Shown in pieces: positions 54,934 through 63,540 of a DNA stretch of 64,000 nucleotides. The position numbers and the translations under genes were made by a program. The stretch spans positions 1 to 64,000 of the forward strand of contig NZ_RZQL01000004.1 of NCBI RefSeq assembly GCF_003997935.1, written 5' to 3'. The DNA is from Mesorhizobium sp. M7A.F.Ca.US.006.01.1.1 (GTDB lineage: Bacteria; Pseudomonadota; Alphaproteobacteria; Rhizobiales; Rhizobiaceae). The notes under the pieces were generated by a model, which was not told where the DNA came from, ran no database searches, and was given only the letters and a program-made list of their open reading frames with translations. Positions within the stretch are counted from its first letter, which is position 1. Every line of letters starts with the position of its first letter.

Positions 54934-55461
54934 ATGATGTCGACGCCCGGCCTCCTGTCCGCATTCCGCCGCACCGCGCTCGTCCTTGCGCTGGTGACCG
55001 GCGGCCTGCCGGCTTTTGCCCAGGAATCGGCCAACCAGTCGGCCACCCGGATCGCCAGCAATCAAGCTGGCGGCGAGGTGGTGCTTATTCCGAGCCGGGT
55101 TATCTATCCCGGCGAGACCATCAATCTGGCTGCCCTGAAACAGGTCACCCTTATCGTCGGCAAGCACAAGCCGGAGGCGGTCGCCACACGGGCCGAGGAA
55201 CTGGATGGCAAGGTCGCCAAGCGCACGTTGCTGCCCGGCCGCTACATTCCCTCCACCGCCATCCGCGAGGCCTGGCTGGTCGAACAGGGTGCTTCCGTGC
55301 AGATCTTCTTCATCGCCGGCGGGCTGACGATCTCGGCCACCGCCGTGACGCTGCAGCCAGGAGCCGCGGGCGACCTCGTCAAGGTTCGCAACATCGACAG
55401 CGGCAAAGTCCTGTCCGGCACCGTGATGGCGGATGGGACCGTCCAGGTCAGCGCTTCATGA
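54934..55461 (+). CDS. flgA: Flagellar P-ring assembly chaperone FlgA
   Basis: This 175-residue periplasmic protein assists assembly of the P ring by FlgI. It has a signal peptide (ALVLALVTGGLPAFA) and a C-terminal SAF-type domain (VIYPGETINLAAL, AKRTLLPGRYIPSTAIREAWLVEQGASVQIFF). It overlaps flgI by four bases (ATGA), the gene for the protein it serves. A second ATG directly after the first makes the exact start uncertain by one codon. Confidence 0.92.
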   Translation: MMSTPGLLSAFRRTALVLALVTGGLPAFAQESANQSATRIASNQAGGEVVLIPSRVIYPGETINLAALKQVTLIVGKHKPEAVATRAEELDGKVAKRTLLPGRYIPSTAIREAWLVEQGASVQIFFIAGGLTISATAVTLQPGAAGDLVKVRNIDSGKVLSGTVMADGTVQVSAS

Positions 55462-56699
55462 TGCGCGGGCTTACCCTGATACTGGCAGCCGTGCTTGGCC
55501 TGCAGCCGGCGCTGGCCGACGGCCTGACGCCGAAGGCCAAGCGTGAGCTCGCCGCCAAGAATGGCGGCGTCTACAATGATCCCGAATATGATCCGGCAAC
55601 CACCAGCCGCATGTTCCGGGTTTCGACCGGGCCGAGTTCGCTGCCGCCGGGCCAGGTCGCCTCGCGTATCAAGGACATCGCCCAGTTGCAGAGTTCGCGC
55701 GACAATCAGCTCGTCGGCTACGGCCTGGTCATCGGCCTTGCCGGATCGGGCGACAGCCTGCGCAACTCGCCATTCACCGAACAGTCGATCCGCGCGATGC
55801 TCGAAAACCTCGGCATCGCCACCGAAGGCGGCAGCGCGCGCGCCAAGAATGTCGCCGCCGTCATCGTCACCGCCAACATGCCGCCATACGTGCAGTCGGG
55901 CGCCCGCATCGACATCGACGTCTCCTCGATGGGCGACGCGACCTCGCTTTCCGGCGGCACGCTGATCATGACGCCGCTGAAGGCGGCGGACGGCGAGATC
56001 TATGCCGTCGGCCAGGGCTCGGTCATCGTGTCCGGCTTTACCGCCCAGGGACAGGCCGAGCAGCTAACACAAGGCGTGCCGACCTCCGGCCGCGTACCGA
56101 ACGGCGCCATCGTCGAGCGTGCCGTCCAGGCCGAATTCGACGATCAGGCGATCCTGACGCTGCAACTGCGCAATCCCGATTTCTCGACCGCTATCCGCAT
56201 CGCGGACGCCATCAACGACTACACCGGCCAGCGCTTCGGCATGCGGGTGGCGGCCGAGCGCGATTCGCGCACCGTGCAGATCAGAAGGCCGAAGGGGGTT
56301 TCAGCCGCCCGCTTCTATGCCGAGATCGAGAATTTGGTGGTCGAATCCGACACGCCGGCCCGTGTCGTCATCGACGAGCGCACCGGCACCATCGTCATCG
56401 GCAACGACGTCAAGATCTCGCGGGTCGCCATCAGCCACGGCACGCTCACCGTACGCATCACCGAAGCGCCGCGCGTCGTCCAGCCCGAGCCCTTCTCCAA
56501 GGGCGAGACCGCCATCGAACCGTTCACCGCCATCGACGCCAGCCGGCCCGACGCCCGCGTTGCCGTGCTGGACGGACCCGATCTCCAGACCCTCGTTTCC
56601 GGCCTCAACCGCCTTGGCGTCAAGCCGGACGGCATCATTGCCATTCTGCAGGGCATCAAGTCGGCCGGCGCCCTGCAGGCCGACCTGGTTCTGCAATAG
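55458..56699 (+). CDS. flgI: Flagellar P-ring protein FlgI
   Basis: This 413-residue periplasmic protein forms the P ring in the peptidoglycan layer. A signal peptide (LTLILAAVLGLQPALADG) is followed by SRIKDIAQLQSSRDNQLVGYGLVIGLAGSGDSLRNSPFTEQSIRAML and the usual C-terminal ADGIIAILQGIKSAGALQADLVLQ-like end. It is the export target of the Sec system and not of the flagellar type III apparatus. It is flanked by flgA and motE. Confidence 0.95.
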   Translation: MMRGLTLILAAVLGLQPALADGLTPKAKRELAAKNGGVYNDPEYDPATTSRMFRVSTGPSSLPPGQVASRIKDIAQLQSSRDNQLVGYGLVIGLAGSGDSLRNSPFTEQSIRAMLENLGIATEGGSARAKNVAAVIVTANMPPYVQSGARIDIDVSSMGDATSLSGGTLIMTPLKAADGEIYAVGQGSVIVSGFTAQGQAEQLTQGVPTSGRVPNGAIVERAVQAEFDDQAILTLQLRNPDFSTAIRIADAINDYTGQRFGMRVAAERDSRTVQIRRPKGVSAARFYAEIENLVVESDTPARVVIDERTGTIVIGNDVKISRVAISHGTLTVRITEAPRVVQPEPFSKGETAIEPFTAIDASRPDARVAVLDGPDLQTLVSGLNRLGVKPDGIIAILQGIKSAGALQADLVLQ

Positions 56700-56702
56700 G
56701 CG

Positions 56703-57290
56703 ATGCCGATGATACGCCCCTTCTCACGCCATGAAAGACGCCGCCCAGCCGCAATCCTGCTGGCGACCGCTATTCTCGCGGTTCTGCCCTTTGCCGGCGA
56801 CACCGCACGCGGCGAGGAGACGGTCCGCCAGGTCCTGCCGGGAGCACCGGTGGCAGCGGTGCCGCAGCAATTGACACGGGAAAAGGCGCCGGACCAAAGC
56901 GAGATCGAGCGCTTCTGCTCAAACATCGCCGACGCCGCCCGCGATCGCCGCTATGTTCTGCAGGCCGAGGAACTGAAGCAGCTCCAGGCCGGCATTGCCG
57001 AGCGCATGAAAGCTCTCGATGCAAAGAAAGCCGAGTACGAGACCTGGCTGAAGCGGCGCGAGGTTTTCTTGGCCCGGGCCGAGGACGGCGTCGTCCAGAT
57101 CTACGCCGGCATGAAACCGGACGCCGCCGCCGAGCGTTTGGCCATCGTCAACGCCGATCTGGCTGCGGCCATATTGATGAAGCTCGATTCACGCAAGGCG
57201 AGCGTCATCCTCAACGAAATGGACCAGAAGGCGGCGGCAACGCTCACCGGCATTATGGCCAGCGCAGCCCGAAGGGTAGATCCGTCATGA
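56703..57290 (+). CDS. motE: MotE, periplasmic chaperone for the motor protein MotC
   Basis: This 195-residue protein has a hydrophobic N-terminal segment (ILLATAILAVLPFAGD) that looks like a signal peptide, then a coiled-coil region (EELKQLQAGIAERMKALDAKKAEYETWLKRREVFLARAED). A C-terminal MgtE-N-like part (MKPDAAAERLAIVNADLAAAILMKLDSRKASVILNEM) follows. C72 in ERFCSNIADAARD matches the conserved cysteine of MotE, which dimerises by disulphide. It acts in the periplasm on MotC; motC is not in this window. It overlaps the flgH start by four bases. Confidence 0.88.
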   Translation: MPMIRPFSRHERRRPAAILLATAILAVLPFAGDTARGEETVRQVLPGAPVAAVPQQLTREKAPDQSEIERFCSNIADAARDRRYVLQAEELKQLQAGIAERMKALDAKKAEYETWLKRREVFLARAEDGVVQIYAGMKPDAAAERLAIVNADLAAAILMKLDSRKASVILNEMDQKAAATLTGIMASAARRVDPS

Positions 57291-57994
57291 TCCGGAAAAT
57301 GCTTGTCCTGTGCGCGGTCACCGTGCTGTCGGGTTGCGGAACCAACCTCAAGGAGGTCGGCAGGGAGCCGGCTCTATCCCCGGTCGGCTCCGGCATCGAT
57401 GGCGGCAGTACCGGCTCCCTCTATCGCTATCCGCAAACGCCGCCCGCGCCGGTCAAGAAATTCTCGTTGTGGGACGACCGCCAGAGCCGGCTGTTCACCG
57501 ACCCGCGGGCGCTGTCCCAGGGCGACATCCTGACGGTCAAGATCAAGATCAACGATCGGGCCAACTTCAAGAACCAGAACGACAGGAGCCGCACCGCCAA
57601 TCGCAAGCTCGGTTACGACCTCAGCGCGCAGTGGGACAAGTGGAGCACCGCCGGCAAGGGCGCAGGGGCTCTCAGCTCCACCACGGACACGACGGCTGAC
57701 GGCGAGATCAAGCGCTCGGAAACGCTTGAACTCAATGTCGCGGCGATCGTCACCGACGTGCTGCCCAACGGCAATCTGATGATCACCGGATCGCAGGAAG
57801 TGCGCGTCAACGCCGAGCTCAGGGTGCTGACGCTCGCCGGCATCGTGCGGCCGGCCGATATCGGCGCCGAAAACACCATCCCCTACGAGCGCATCGCCGA
57901 GGCCCGCATCTCCTATGGCGGACGCGGTCGCATCACCGAGGTCCAGCAACCTGCCTACGGCCAGCAGATTCTCGACCAGGTTCTTCCGTTCTAG
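57287..57994 (+). CDS. flgH: Flagellar L-ring protein FlgH
   Basis: This 235-residue outer-membrane lipoprotein forms the L ring. The lipobox is LSGC at residues 14-17. The body has the typical FTDPRALSQGDILTVKIKINDRANFKNQNDRSRTANRKLG and the C-terminal IVRPADIGAENTIPYERIAEARISYGGRGRI. The start overlaps motE by four bases (ATGA). FliL follows after a 17-base gap. Confidence 0.95.
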   Translation: MIRKMLVLCAVTVLSGCGTNLKEVGREPALSPVGSGIDGGSTGSLYRYPQTPPAPVKKFSLWDDRQSRLFTDPRALSQGDILTVKIKINDRANFKNQNDRSRTANRKLGYDLSAQWDKWSTAGKGAGALSSTTDTTADGEIKRSETLELNVAAIVTDVLPNGNLMITGSQEVRVNAELRVLTLAGIVRPADIGAENTIPYERIAEARISYGGRGRITEVQQPAYGQQILDQVLPF

Positions 57995-58011
57995 GATCGG
58001 GACAGGGCGCC

Positions 58012-58506
58012 GTGGCAAATATCGAACAGGCTCAGCCGCGCAAGGGTCCTTCCCCTGCCATTCAGGCCGGCCTGCTGCTGCTTGTGACGGCGGCCGCCAT
58101 TGGCATGGGCTGGATGTCCGGCGGTTATCTCAAAGGCGTCGATGCGCCGGCGTCTGTACCGGTCGCACCTGAGAACGAAGGCAAGATCATGCAGCCCGCC
58201 GCGGCCGAGCAGCCAGGCCTGGGCCCGATGCTTGTCGTGCTGGCGCCGATCACCACCAACATCGCCTCGCCTGCCGGCACCTGGATCAGGATGGAGGTGT
58301 CCATCGTCTATGACGCGCCGCAGCCACAGGCAATGTCGGATGACATCCACCAGGACCTTCTGGCCCTGGTGCGCACGTTGAAGATGCATCAGATCGAGGG
58401 CGCCAGCGGCTACCAGCACCTGAAGGCCGACCTCGAAGAACGCGCCGCGATCCGCAGCCAGGGTCACGCCAAACAGGTACTCATCAGGACATTGCTGCTC
58501 GAATGA
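58012..58506 (+). CDS. fliL: Flagellar basal-body associated protein FliL
   Basis: This 164-residue inner-membrane protein has a single membrane segment at about residues 20-45 (AIQAGLLLLVTAAAIGMGWMSGGYL). The periplasmic domain follows (LAPITTNIASPAGTWIRMEVSIVYDAP). FliL sits around the stator and modulates torque. The start is a GTG at 58012 with GGG upstream. It overlaps fliP by four bases (ATGA), so they are translationally coupled. Confidence 0.92.
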   Translation: MANIEQAQPRKGPSPAIQAGLLLLVTAAAIGMGWMSGGYLKGVDAPASVPVAPENEGKIMQPAAAEQPGLGPMLVVLAPITTNIASPAGTWIRMEVSIVYDAPQPQAMSDDIHQDLLALVRTLKMHQIEGASGYQHLKADLEERAAIRSQGHAKQVLIRTLLLE

Positions 58507-59234
58507 GAAAGTTCCTTCTCGCCACGGCCATGATCGCCGCCGCCACCTCCATCGCGGCGGCCCAGCAGTTTGATCTCGGCGGCATCGGCAAGGCTGACGG
58601 CACCACCGTCGGCTACATTATCCAGATGTTCGGCCTGCTGACCGTTCTGTCGGTGGCGCCAGGCCTGCTGATCATGGTGACCAGCTTCACCCGTTTCGTC
58701 ATCGCCTTCTCGATCCTGCGCGCCGGCATCGGCCTGCAGTCGACACCGGCAAACCTCATCCTGATTTCGCTGTCGCTGTTCATGACCTTCTATGTCATGG
58801 CGCCGACCTTCGATCAGGCCTGGAACACCGGCGTCAAGCCGCTGATGGACAACCAGATCACCCAGACCGAAGCCTTCGACAAGATTTCGGACCCGTTCCG
58901 CACCTTCATGCTGCACAATGTGCGTGACAAGGATTTCGACCTCTTCGCCGACCTCGCCCGCGAGCGCGGCCAGACCGTTTCGCGTGACACCGTCGACCTG
59001 CGCATCCTGGTGCCAGCCTTCATGATCTCGGAGATCCGGCGCGGTTTCGAGATCGGCTTCCTGATCGTGCTGCCATTCCTGGTCATCGACCTGATCGTGG
59101 CCACCATCACCATGGCGATGGGCATGATGATGCTGCCGCCGACAGTGGTGTCGCTGCCGTTCAAGATCCTGTTCTTCGTCCTGATCGACGGCTGGAACCT
59201 GCTTGTCGGCAGCCTGGTGCGCTCCTTCAACTGA
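58503..59234 (+). CDS. fliP: Flagellar biosynthetic protein FliP
   Basis: This 243-residue membrane protein is a core of the flagellar export gate with FliQ and FliR. An N-terminal signal peptide-like segment (LLATAMIAAATSIAAAQQ) is cleaved in the family. The first membrane helix is GLLTVLSVAPGLLIMVTSFTRFVIAFSILRAGIG, with the typical TSFTRFVIA. The C-terminus reads VVSLPFKILFFVLIDGWNLLVGSLVRSF. It overlaps the fliL stop by four bases. fliQ and fliR are not in the window. Confidence 0.95.
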   Translation: MRKFLLATAMIAAATSIAAAQQFDLGGIGKADGTTVGYIIQMFGLLTVLSVAPGLLIMVTSFTRFVIAFSILRAGIGLQSTPANLILISLSLFMTFYVMAPTFDQAWNTGVKPLMDNQITQTEAFDKISDPFRTFMLHNVRDKDFDLFADLARERGQTVSRDTVDLRILVPAFMISEIRRGFEIGFLIVLPFLVIDLIVATITMAMGMMMLPPTVVSLPFKILFFVLIDGWNLLVGSLVRSFN

Positions 59235-59375
59235 CGCTGCCGCGCCGGCTCGAAATTCCAGCAATATATTTTCGATTAACCGTTCGGTTTAGCCCTTTGG
59301 TAGGGACTTGCCCGCATATTCGCTCGCAGATGGCGGGTGATCGATTTTGAGATCATGGGCATGATGCCGCACCGT

Positions 59376-59396
59376 CATACCGGTAGAGCCGGTATG
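59376..59396. promoter_or_regulatory. Inverted repeat in the flaA leader
   Basis: CATACCGG (59376-59383) and CCGGTATG (59389-59396) are a perfect eight-base inverted repeat around TAGAG, 34 bases before the flaA ATG at 59431. It could be an RNA hairpin in the leader, where the flagellin regulator FlbT acts in other alphaproteobacteria, or a DNA operator. Confidence 0.4.
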
Positions 59397-59430
59397 TAAA
59401 AAATACCTGTAAAATCAAGGTCCGAGTACG

Positions 59431-60423
59431 ATGTCCAGCATCATGACGAACAGCGCCGCATTGACGGCCCTGCAGAGCCTCAACGCCACCAACAAATCTC
59501 TCACCGACACCCAGGCCCGCATTTCGACCGGCTACAAGGTCTCGCAGGCTTCGGACAACGCCGCCTATTGGTCGATCGCCACCACGATGCGCTCCGACAA
59601 CAAGGCTCTGTCGACCGTGCAGGATTCGCTCGGCCTCGGCGCCTCGAAGGTCGACACCGCCTACACCGGCATGAACGCCGCGATCGCCACCATCGATTCG
59701 ATCAAGCAGAAGCTGACCTCGTCCTATGGTCAGACGGATGCCGCCAAGGAAAAGACCCAGGTCGAAATCGCCGCCCTTCAGGCGCAGCTGAAGGGTTATG
59801 CCGACGGCGCGACTTTCTCCGGCACCAACATGTTGTCCGTCAACAGCGGCGCGACAGCCACGACGGCGGCCGACGTGAAGATCGTTTCGGCATTCAACCG
59901 CAGCTCCGCCGGTGCGGCTTCGATCTCGACGATCGACGTCAACGTCGAAAGCATCAAGCTGTATGAATCCGGTGCCGCGGCGACCAGCAAGGGCATTTTG
60001 GACTCCAACCGTCTCGGCACCACCGGTGCTGAGGTTACGACGGCCTCGGCACCGACGCTGGGCGCTGCCGCAGCGGTCACCGACACCTATTCGGTCGCCA
60101 CGCTGACGATCTTCTCGGGTACCACAGCCGCCAGCGATAGCCAGATCGCCCAGCAGATGAACGTTGTCGACGCAGCGCTCAAGGACATGACCAACGCCGC
60201 CACCAAGCTCGGCGCCGCCAAGAGCAGTATCGACCTGCAGAAGACCTTCACGCAGGATCTGATGGACTCCATCGATCGCGGTGTCGGCCAGCTCGTCGAC
60301 GCCGACATGAACAAGGAATCGACCCGTCTCCAGGCCCTGCAGGTCCAGCAGCAGCTCGGCATCCAGGCGCTGTCGATCGCCAACGGTTCGTCGCAGTCGA
60401 TCCTGTCGCTCTTCCGCGGCTAA
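59431..60423 (+). CDS. flaA: Flagellin FlaA
   Basis: This 330-residue flagellin forms the filament. The conserved N-terminal D0/D1 region (ALTALQSLNATNKSLTDTQARISTGYKVSQASDNAAYWSIATTM) and C-terminal region (DSIDRGVGQLVDADMNKESTRLQALQVQQQLGIQALSIANGSSQSILSLFRG) pair in the filament core. The middle is variable. It has no signal peptide, since it leaves through the flagellar type III path. The ATG at 59431 gives MSSIMTN. It is closely related to the next gene, so the two arose by duplication, and each has its own terminator. Confidence 0.95.
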   Translation: MSSIMTNSAALTALQSLNATNKSLTDTQARISTGYKVSQASDNAAYWSIATTMRSDNKALSTVQDSLGLGASKVDTAYTGMNAAIATIDSIKQKLTSSYGQTDAAKEKTQVEIAALQAQLKGYADGATFSGTNMLSVNSGATATTAADVKIVSAFNRSSAGAASISTIDVNVESIKLYESGAAATSKGILDSNRLGTTGAEVTTASAPTLGAAAAVTDTYSVATLTIFSGTTAASDSQIAQQMNVVDAALKDMTNAATKLGAAKSSIDLQKTFTQDLMDSIDRGVGQLVDADMNKESTRLQALQVQQQLGIQALSIANGSSQSILSLFRG

Positions 60424-60460
60424 TCGCTTTCGCCTAACCACAGTTCGCACTAAAAAATTT

Positions 60461-60499
60461 CGGGCCGCGCCAAAAGCGCGGCCCGATTTGCGTTTTGCT
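60461..60499 (+). terminator. Terminator after flaA
   Basis: CGGGCCGCGC (60461-60470) and GCGCGGCCCG (60476-60485) form a perfect ten-pair stem around CAAAA, followed by ATTTGCGTTTT. It starts 37 bases after the flaA stop. The same stem sequence recurs after flaB. Confidence 0.85.
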
Positions 60500-60554
60500 C
60501 CAGCCCCACGCAACCCTCGATCCTTAACTCTCAAAAGCCAGCTTTTAACAGGCT

Positions 60555-60584
60555 GTTAACCATGCCGCGCTAGGTATGGTTAAC
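60555..60584. promoter_or_regulatory. Inverted repeat upstream of flaB
   Basis: GTTAACCAT (60555-60563) and ATGGTTAAC (60576-60584) are a perfect nine-base inverted repeat with a twelve-base spacer, about 110 bases before the flaB start. A shorter related word, AACCGTTCGGTT, lies at 59278-59289, upstream of flaA. This may be a binding site for a flagellar regulator, such as Rem; the link is inferred. Confidence 0.4.
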
Positions 60585-60693
60585 CAATAGCTTACGACAG
60601 TTGGCGAATCGGTCCGACCGGCACGATGCCACCCGTTGAACAGGCCCATCCGGCATGTCTGAGCATGTCGGCCTTTGAGAAGGAGCGACTTTC

Positions 60694-61758
60694 TTGGCGA
60701 GCATCATGACCAACGCTTCGGCGTTAACCGCACTTCAGAGCCTCAGCGCCACCAACAAGTCGCTCGAACAGACGCAGGCCCGCATATCGACCGGCTACCG
60801 GGTCTCGCAGGCCTCGGACAACGCCGCCTACTGGTCGATCGCCACCACCATGCGCTCTGACAACGCGGCACTGTCGACCGTGCAGGATGCACTCGGCCTC
60901 GGCGCCTCGAAAGTCGATGCCGCTTACACCGGCATGAACAATGTGCTGACAACGATCGGGCAGATCAAGACCAAGGTGTTGTCCATGGTCGGCCAGACGG
61001 ATGCCGCCAAGGCAAAGACCCAGACCGAGATCAAGGCGCTTCAGACGCAGATGAAGTCGTTTGCCGATGCGGCGACCTTCTCCGGCTCGAATTTCCTGGC
61101 GGTGACCTCCAAGCAGACTGCCGCCCCCAATGATGGCGTCCAGCCCGACTCGCAGATTGTGTCCTCATTCAATCGTTCTTCATCCGGCGCAGTGTCGATC
61201 GGAACGATCAACATCGATGTCGAGGGCACCAAGCTTTTCGACTACGGCCTCGCCGCCGAGGTCAAGAATTCCGGAACCCTCGATCGCAAAACCTCCATCT
61301 ATGCCACGGGCGCCGCCCAGACCCTGTACGACAACGCCTATGCGGGCGTGATCGCGGGCGGAGGAACGGACATCGCCGCCCACGCCGCCGGCCAGACGGC
61401 GGCGGGAGCGGTGGCCAAGGTCGACAATATTTCCGCCTACAACCTCGACATCACGGCGGCCGGGGTGACCGACGACATCATCACGCAGATGGTAACCAGG
61501 ATGGACAAGGTCATGGCCCAGCTGACCGACTCCGCCACCATCCTCGGCTCGGCCAAGAGCAGCATCGACCTGCAGAAGACCTTCACCCAGAGCTTGATGG
61601 ACTCCATCGACCGCGGCGTCGGCCAGCTCGTCGATGCCGACATGAACAAGGAATCGACCCGCCTTCAGGCCCTGCAGGTGCAGCAGCAGCTCGGCATCCA
61701 GGCGTTGTCGATCGCCAACGCCGCCTCGCAGTCGATCCTGTCTCTGTTCAAGAGCTGA
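60694..61758 (+). CDS. flaB: Flagellin FlaB
   Basis: This 354-residue flagellin resembles FlaA in its first 110 and last 80 residues but has a longer variable middle (about residues 145-270). The N-terminus is MASIMTNASALTALQSLSATNKSLEQTQARISTGYRVSQASDNAAYWSIATTM. The start is a TTG at 60694 with AAGGAG eight bases upstream, matching the MSSIMTN start of flaA; the alternative ATG at 60706 would lose four residues. It ends in LGIQALSIANAASQSILSLFKS. Confidence 0.95.
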   Translation: MASIMTNASALTALQSLSATNKSLEQTQARISTGYRVSQASDNAAYWSIATTMRSDNAALSTVQDALGLGASKVDAAYTGMNNVLTTIGQIKTKVLSMVGQTDAAKAKTQTEIKALQTQMKSFADAATFSGSNFLAVTSKQTAAPNDGVQPDSQIVSSFNRSSSGAVSIGTINIDVEGTKLFDYGLAAEVKNSGTLDRKTSIYATGAAQTLYDNAYAGVIAGGGTDIAAHAAGQTAAGAVAKVDNISAYNLDITAAGVTDDIITQMVTRMDKVMAQLTDSATILGSAKSSIDLQKTFTQSLMDSIDRGVGQLVDADMNKESTRLQALQVQQQLGIQALSIANAASQSILSLFKS

Positions 61759-61795
61759 TCACGGGCGCCACCGGCGCCCACCTTCCCATCAGATA

Positions 61796-61835
61796 ATCGG
61801 GCCGCGCCGCAAGCGCGGCCCGATTTCATTTTCGC
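61796..61835 (+). terminator. Terminator after flaB
   Basis: ATCGGGCCGCGC (61796-61807) and GCGCGGCCCGAT (61813-61824) form a twelve-pair stem around CGCAA, followed by TTTCATTTT. It is almost identical to the flaA terminator and starts 37 bases after the flaB stop. Confidence 0.87.
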
Positions 61836-61890
61836 ACAAGCTTCGAAGACTAGAGTTCCAGCGGACAATCATGCTGGGAGTCGTTGAACC

Positions 61891-63537
61891 GTGCCGGAAC
61901 AGATCCAGAGCATCATCTCGAATCTCCGCGGGTTTGGCGTGAAGCGCCTCGCCATGCTGGCGGGTATCGCCGTTCTGGTGATGGGCGTCATCGGCATCGC
62001 CTCGGTCTATCTCAACCGCCCCGCCTACGACACGCTCTATGTCGGGCTCGACCGTGCCGACGTGAACCAGATCGGCCTGGTACTGGGCGAAGCCGGTATC
62101 GGCTTCGATGTCGGCGCCGATGGAACCTCGGTTCTGGTGCCGGCCGGCACCACCGCTCAGGCCCGCATGCTGCTCGCCGAAAAGGGCCTGCCGACCAGCG
62201 CCAATGCCGGCTACGAATTGTTCGACAATGTCGGCTCGCTCGGCCTCACCTCTTTCATGCAGCAGATCACCCGTGTGCGCGCGCTGGAAGGCGAGATCGC
62301 CCGCACCATCCAGTCGATATCGGGCATCAAGGCGGCGCGCGTCCACATCGTCATGTCCGAACGCGCCAATTTCCGCCGCGACGAGCAGCAGCCCTCGGCC
62401 TCCGTAGTCATCCGCTACGCCGGCATCGACGCCGAGAAGAGCGCCATGTCGATCCGCCATCTTGTCGCCGCCGCCGTTCCCGGCCTATCGGCCGACAAGG
62501 TGACTGTTCTCGATTCCAGCGGCAATCTGCTGGCCGCTGGCGACGATCCTTCCAACACCAGCGCCGCGCGCACGCTCGGCGTCGAGCAGACCGTCGAGGC
62601 GCAGATAGGAGACAACATCCGCCGTGCGCTGACGGCCTATCTTGGCCCCGACAATTTCCGCGCCAGCGTCAAGGCCGAGGTCAACACCGACACCCGCCAG
62701 ACGGAAGAGACCATCTTCGATCCGAATTCCCGCGTCGAACGCTCGGTACAGTCGGTGCGCGCCAACGAGAACAACAACCAGAAGCAGGCTTCCACTCCGG
62801 CCAGCGTCGAGCAGAACCTGCCCGAGACCCAGGCAACCGCCACCGATGGTCCGCAATCCTCGTCGCAGAACGACCGCAGGGAAGAGATCACCAACTACGA
62901 GATCAATTCCAAGAAGATCGCCACGGTCTCCAACGGCTACACCGTCACCAAGATGTCGATTGCCGTGGTCGTCAACCAGCAGCGGCTGACGGCCATCCTC
63001 GGCAAGGACGCCACGCCGGAGCAAATCGCCAAGCGCGTCGCCGAGATCCAGAAGATGGTGACGTCCGCCACCGGCCTGGACGAAAAGCGCGGCGACATCA
63101 TCGACGTCTCGGCGGTCGAGTTCATCGATGGCCTGGATGGCGAGGCGATCCCGCAGGCGGGAATGCTCGATTCGATCGGCCAGCATGCCGGCACGATGAT
63201 CAATGCGGGTGCCTTCATCGTCGTGGTGTTCCTGGTCGCCTTCTTCGGCCTGAGGCCGATGGCCGCGGCGCTGACGGCAAAAGCTACTCCGGCCCTGGCA
63301 GGTCCCAGCTTCGACGACGTCCAGCGCTCGCTGCCGACGCCGGAGGCAATGGCGGCCACCGACAGTGCCGCGATTGGGACCTTGCCAGGCACACGGCCAG
63401 GTCCCACGCCGCTCGACGATCTTCGCCAGAAGATCCGGCCGGCGCCGCAGGACAGGCTTGCCAGGATGGTCGATATCAACGAGGAGCGCACCGCGCAGAT
63501 CCTGCGCAAATGGGCTGCCCAGGAAGTGGCGGTGTAA
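61891..63537 (+). CDS. fliF: Flagellar MS-ring protein FliF
   Basis: This 548-residue inner-membrane protein forms the MS ring, the base on which the flagellum is built. Membrane segments are at about residues 19-40 (LAMLAGIAVLVMGVIGIASVYL) and 430-450 (INAGAFIVVVFLVAFFGLRPMA). Between them is the YscJ-like domain (YDTLYVGLDRADVNQIGLVLGEAGIGFDVGADGTSVLVP). The C-terminal tail binds FliG. The start is a GTG at 61891 with GGGAG upstream. In Sinorhizobium meliloti fliF lies before visN; here it lies after flaB. Confidence 0.95.
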   Translation: MPEQIQSIISNLRGFGVKRLAMLAGIAVLVMGVIGIASVYLNRPAYDTLYVGLDRADVNQIGLVLGEAGIGFDVGADGTSVLVPAGTTAQARMLLAEKGLPTSANAGYELFDNVGSLGLTSFMQQITRVRALEGEIARTIQSISGIKAARVHIVMSERANFRRDEQQPSASVVIRYAGIDAEKSAMSIRHLVAAAVPGLSADKVTVLDSSGNLLAAGDDPSNTSAARTLGVEQTVEAQIGDNIRRALTAYLGPDNFRASVKAEVNTDTRQTEETIFDPNSRVERSVQSVRANENNNQKQASTPASVEQNLPETQATATDGPQSSSQNDRREEITNYEINSKKIATVSNGYTVTKMSIAVVVNQQRLTAILGKDATPEQIAKRVAEIQKMVTSATGLDEKRGDIIDVSAVEFIDGLDGEAIPQAGMLDSIGQHAGTMINAGAFIVVVFLVAFFGLRPMAAALTAKATPALAGPSFDDVQRSLPTPEAMAATDSAAIGTLPGTRPGPTPLDDLRQKIRPAPQDRLARMVDINEERTAQILRKWAAQEVAV

Positions 63538-63540
63538 ACC

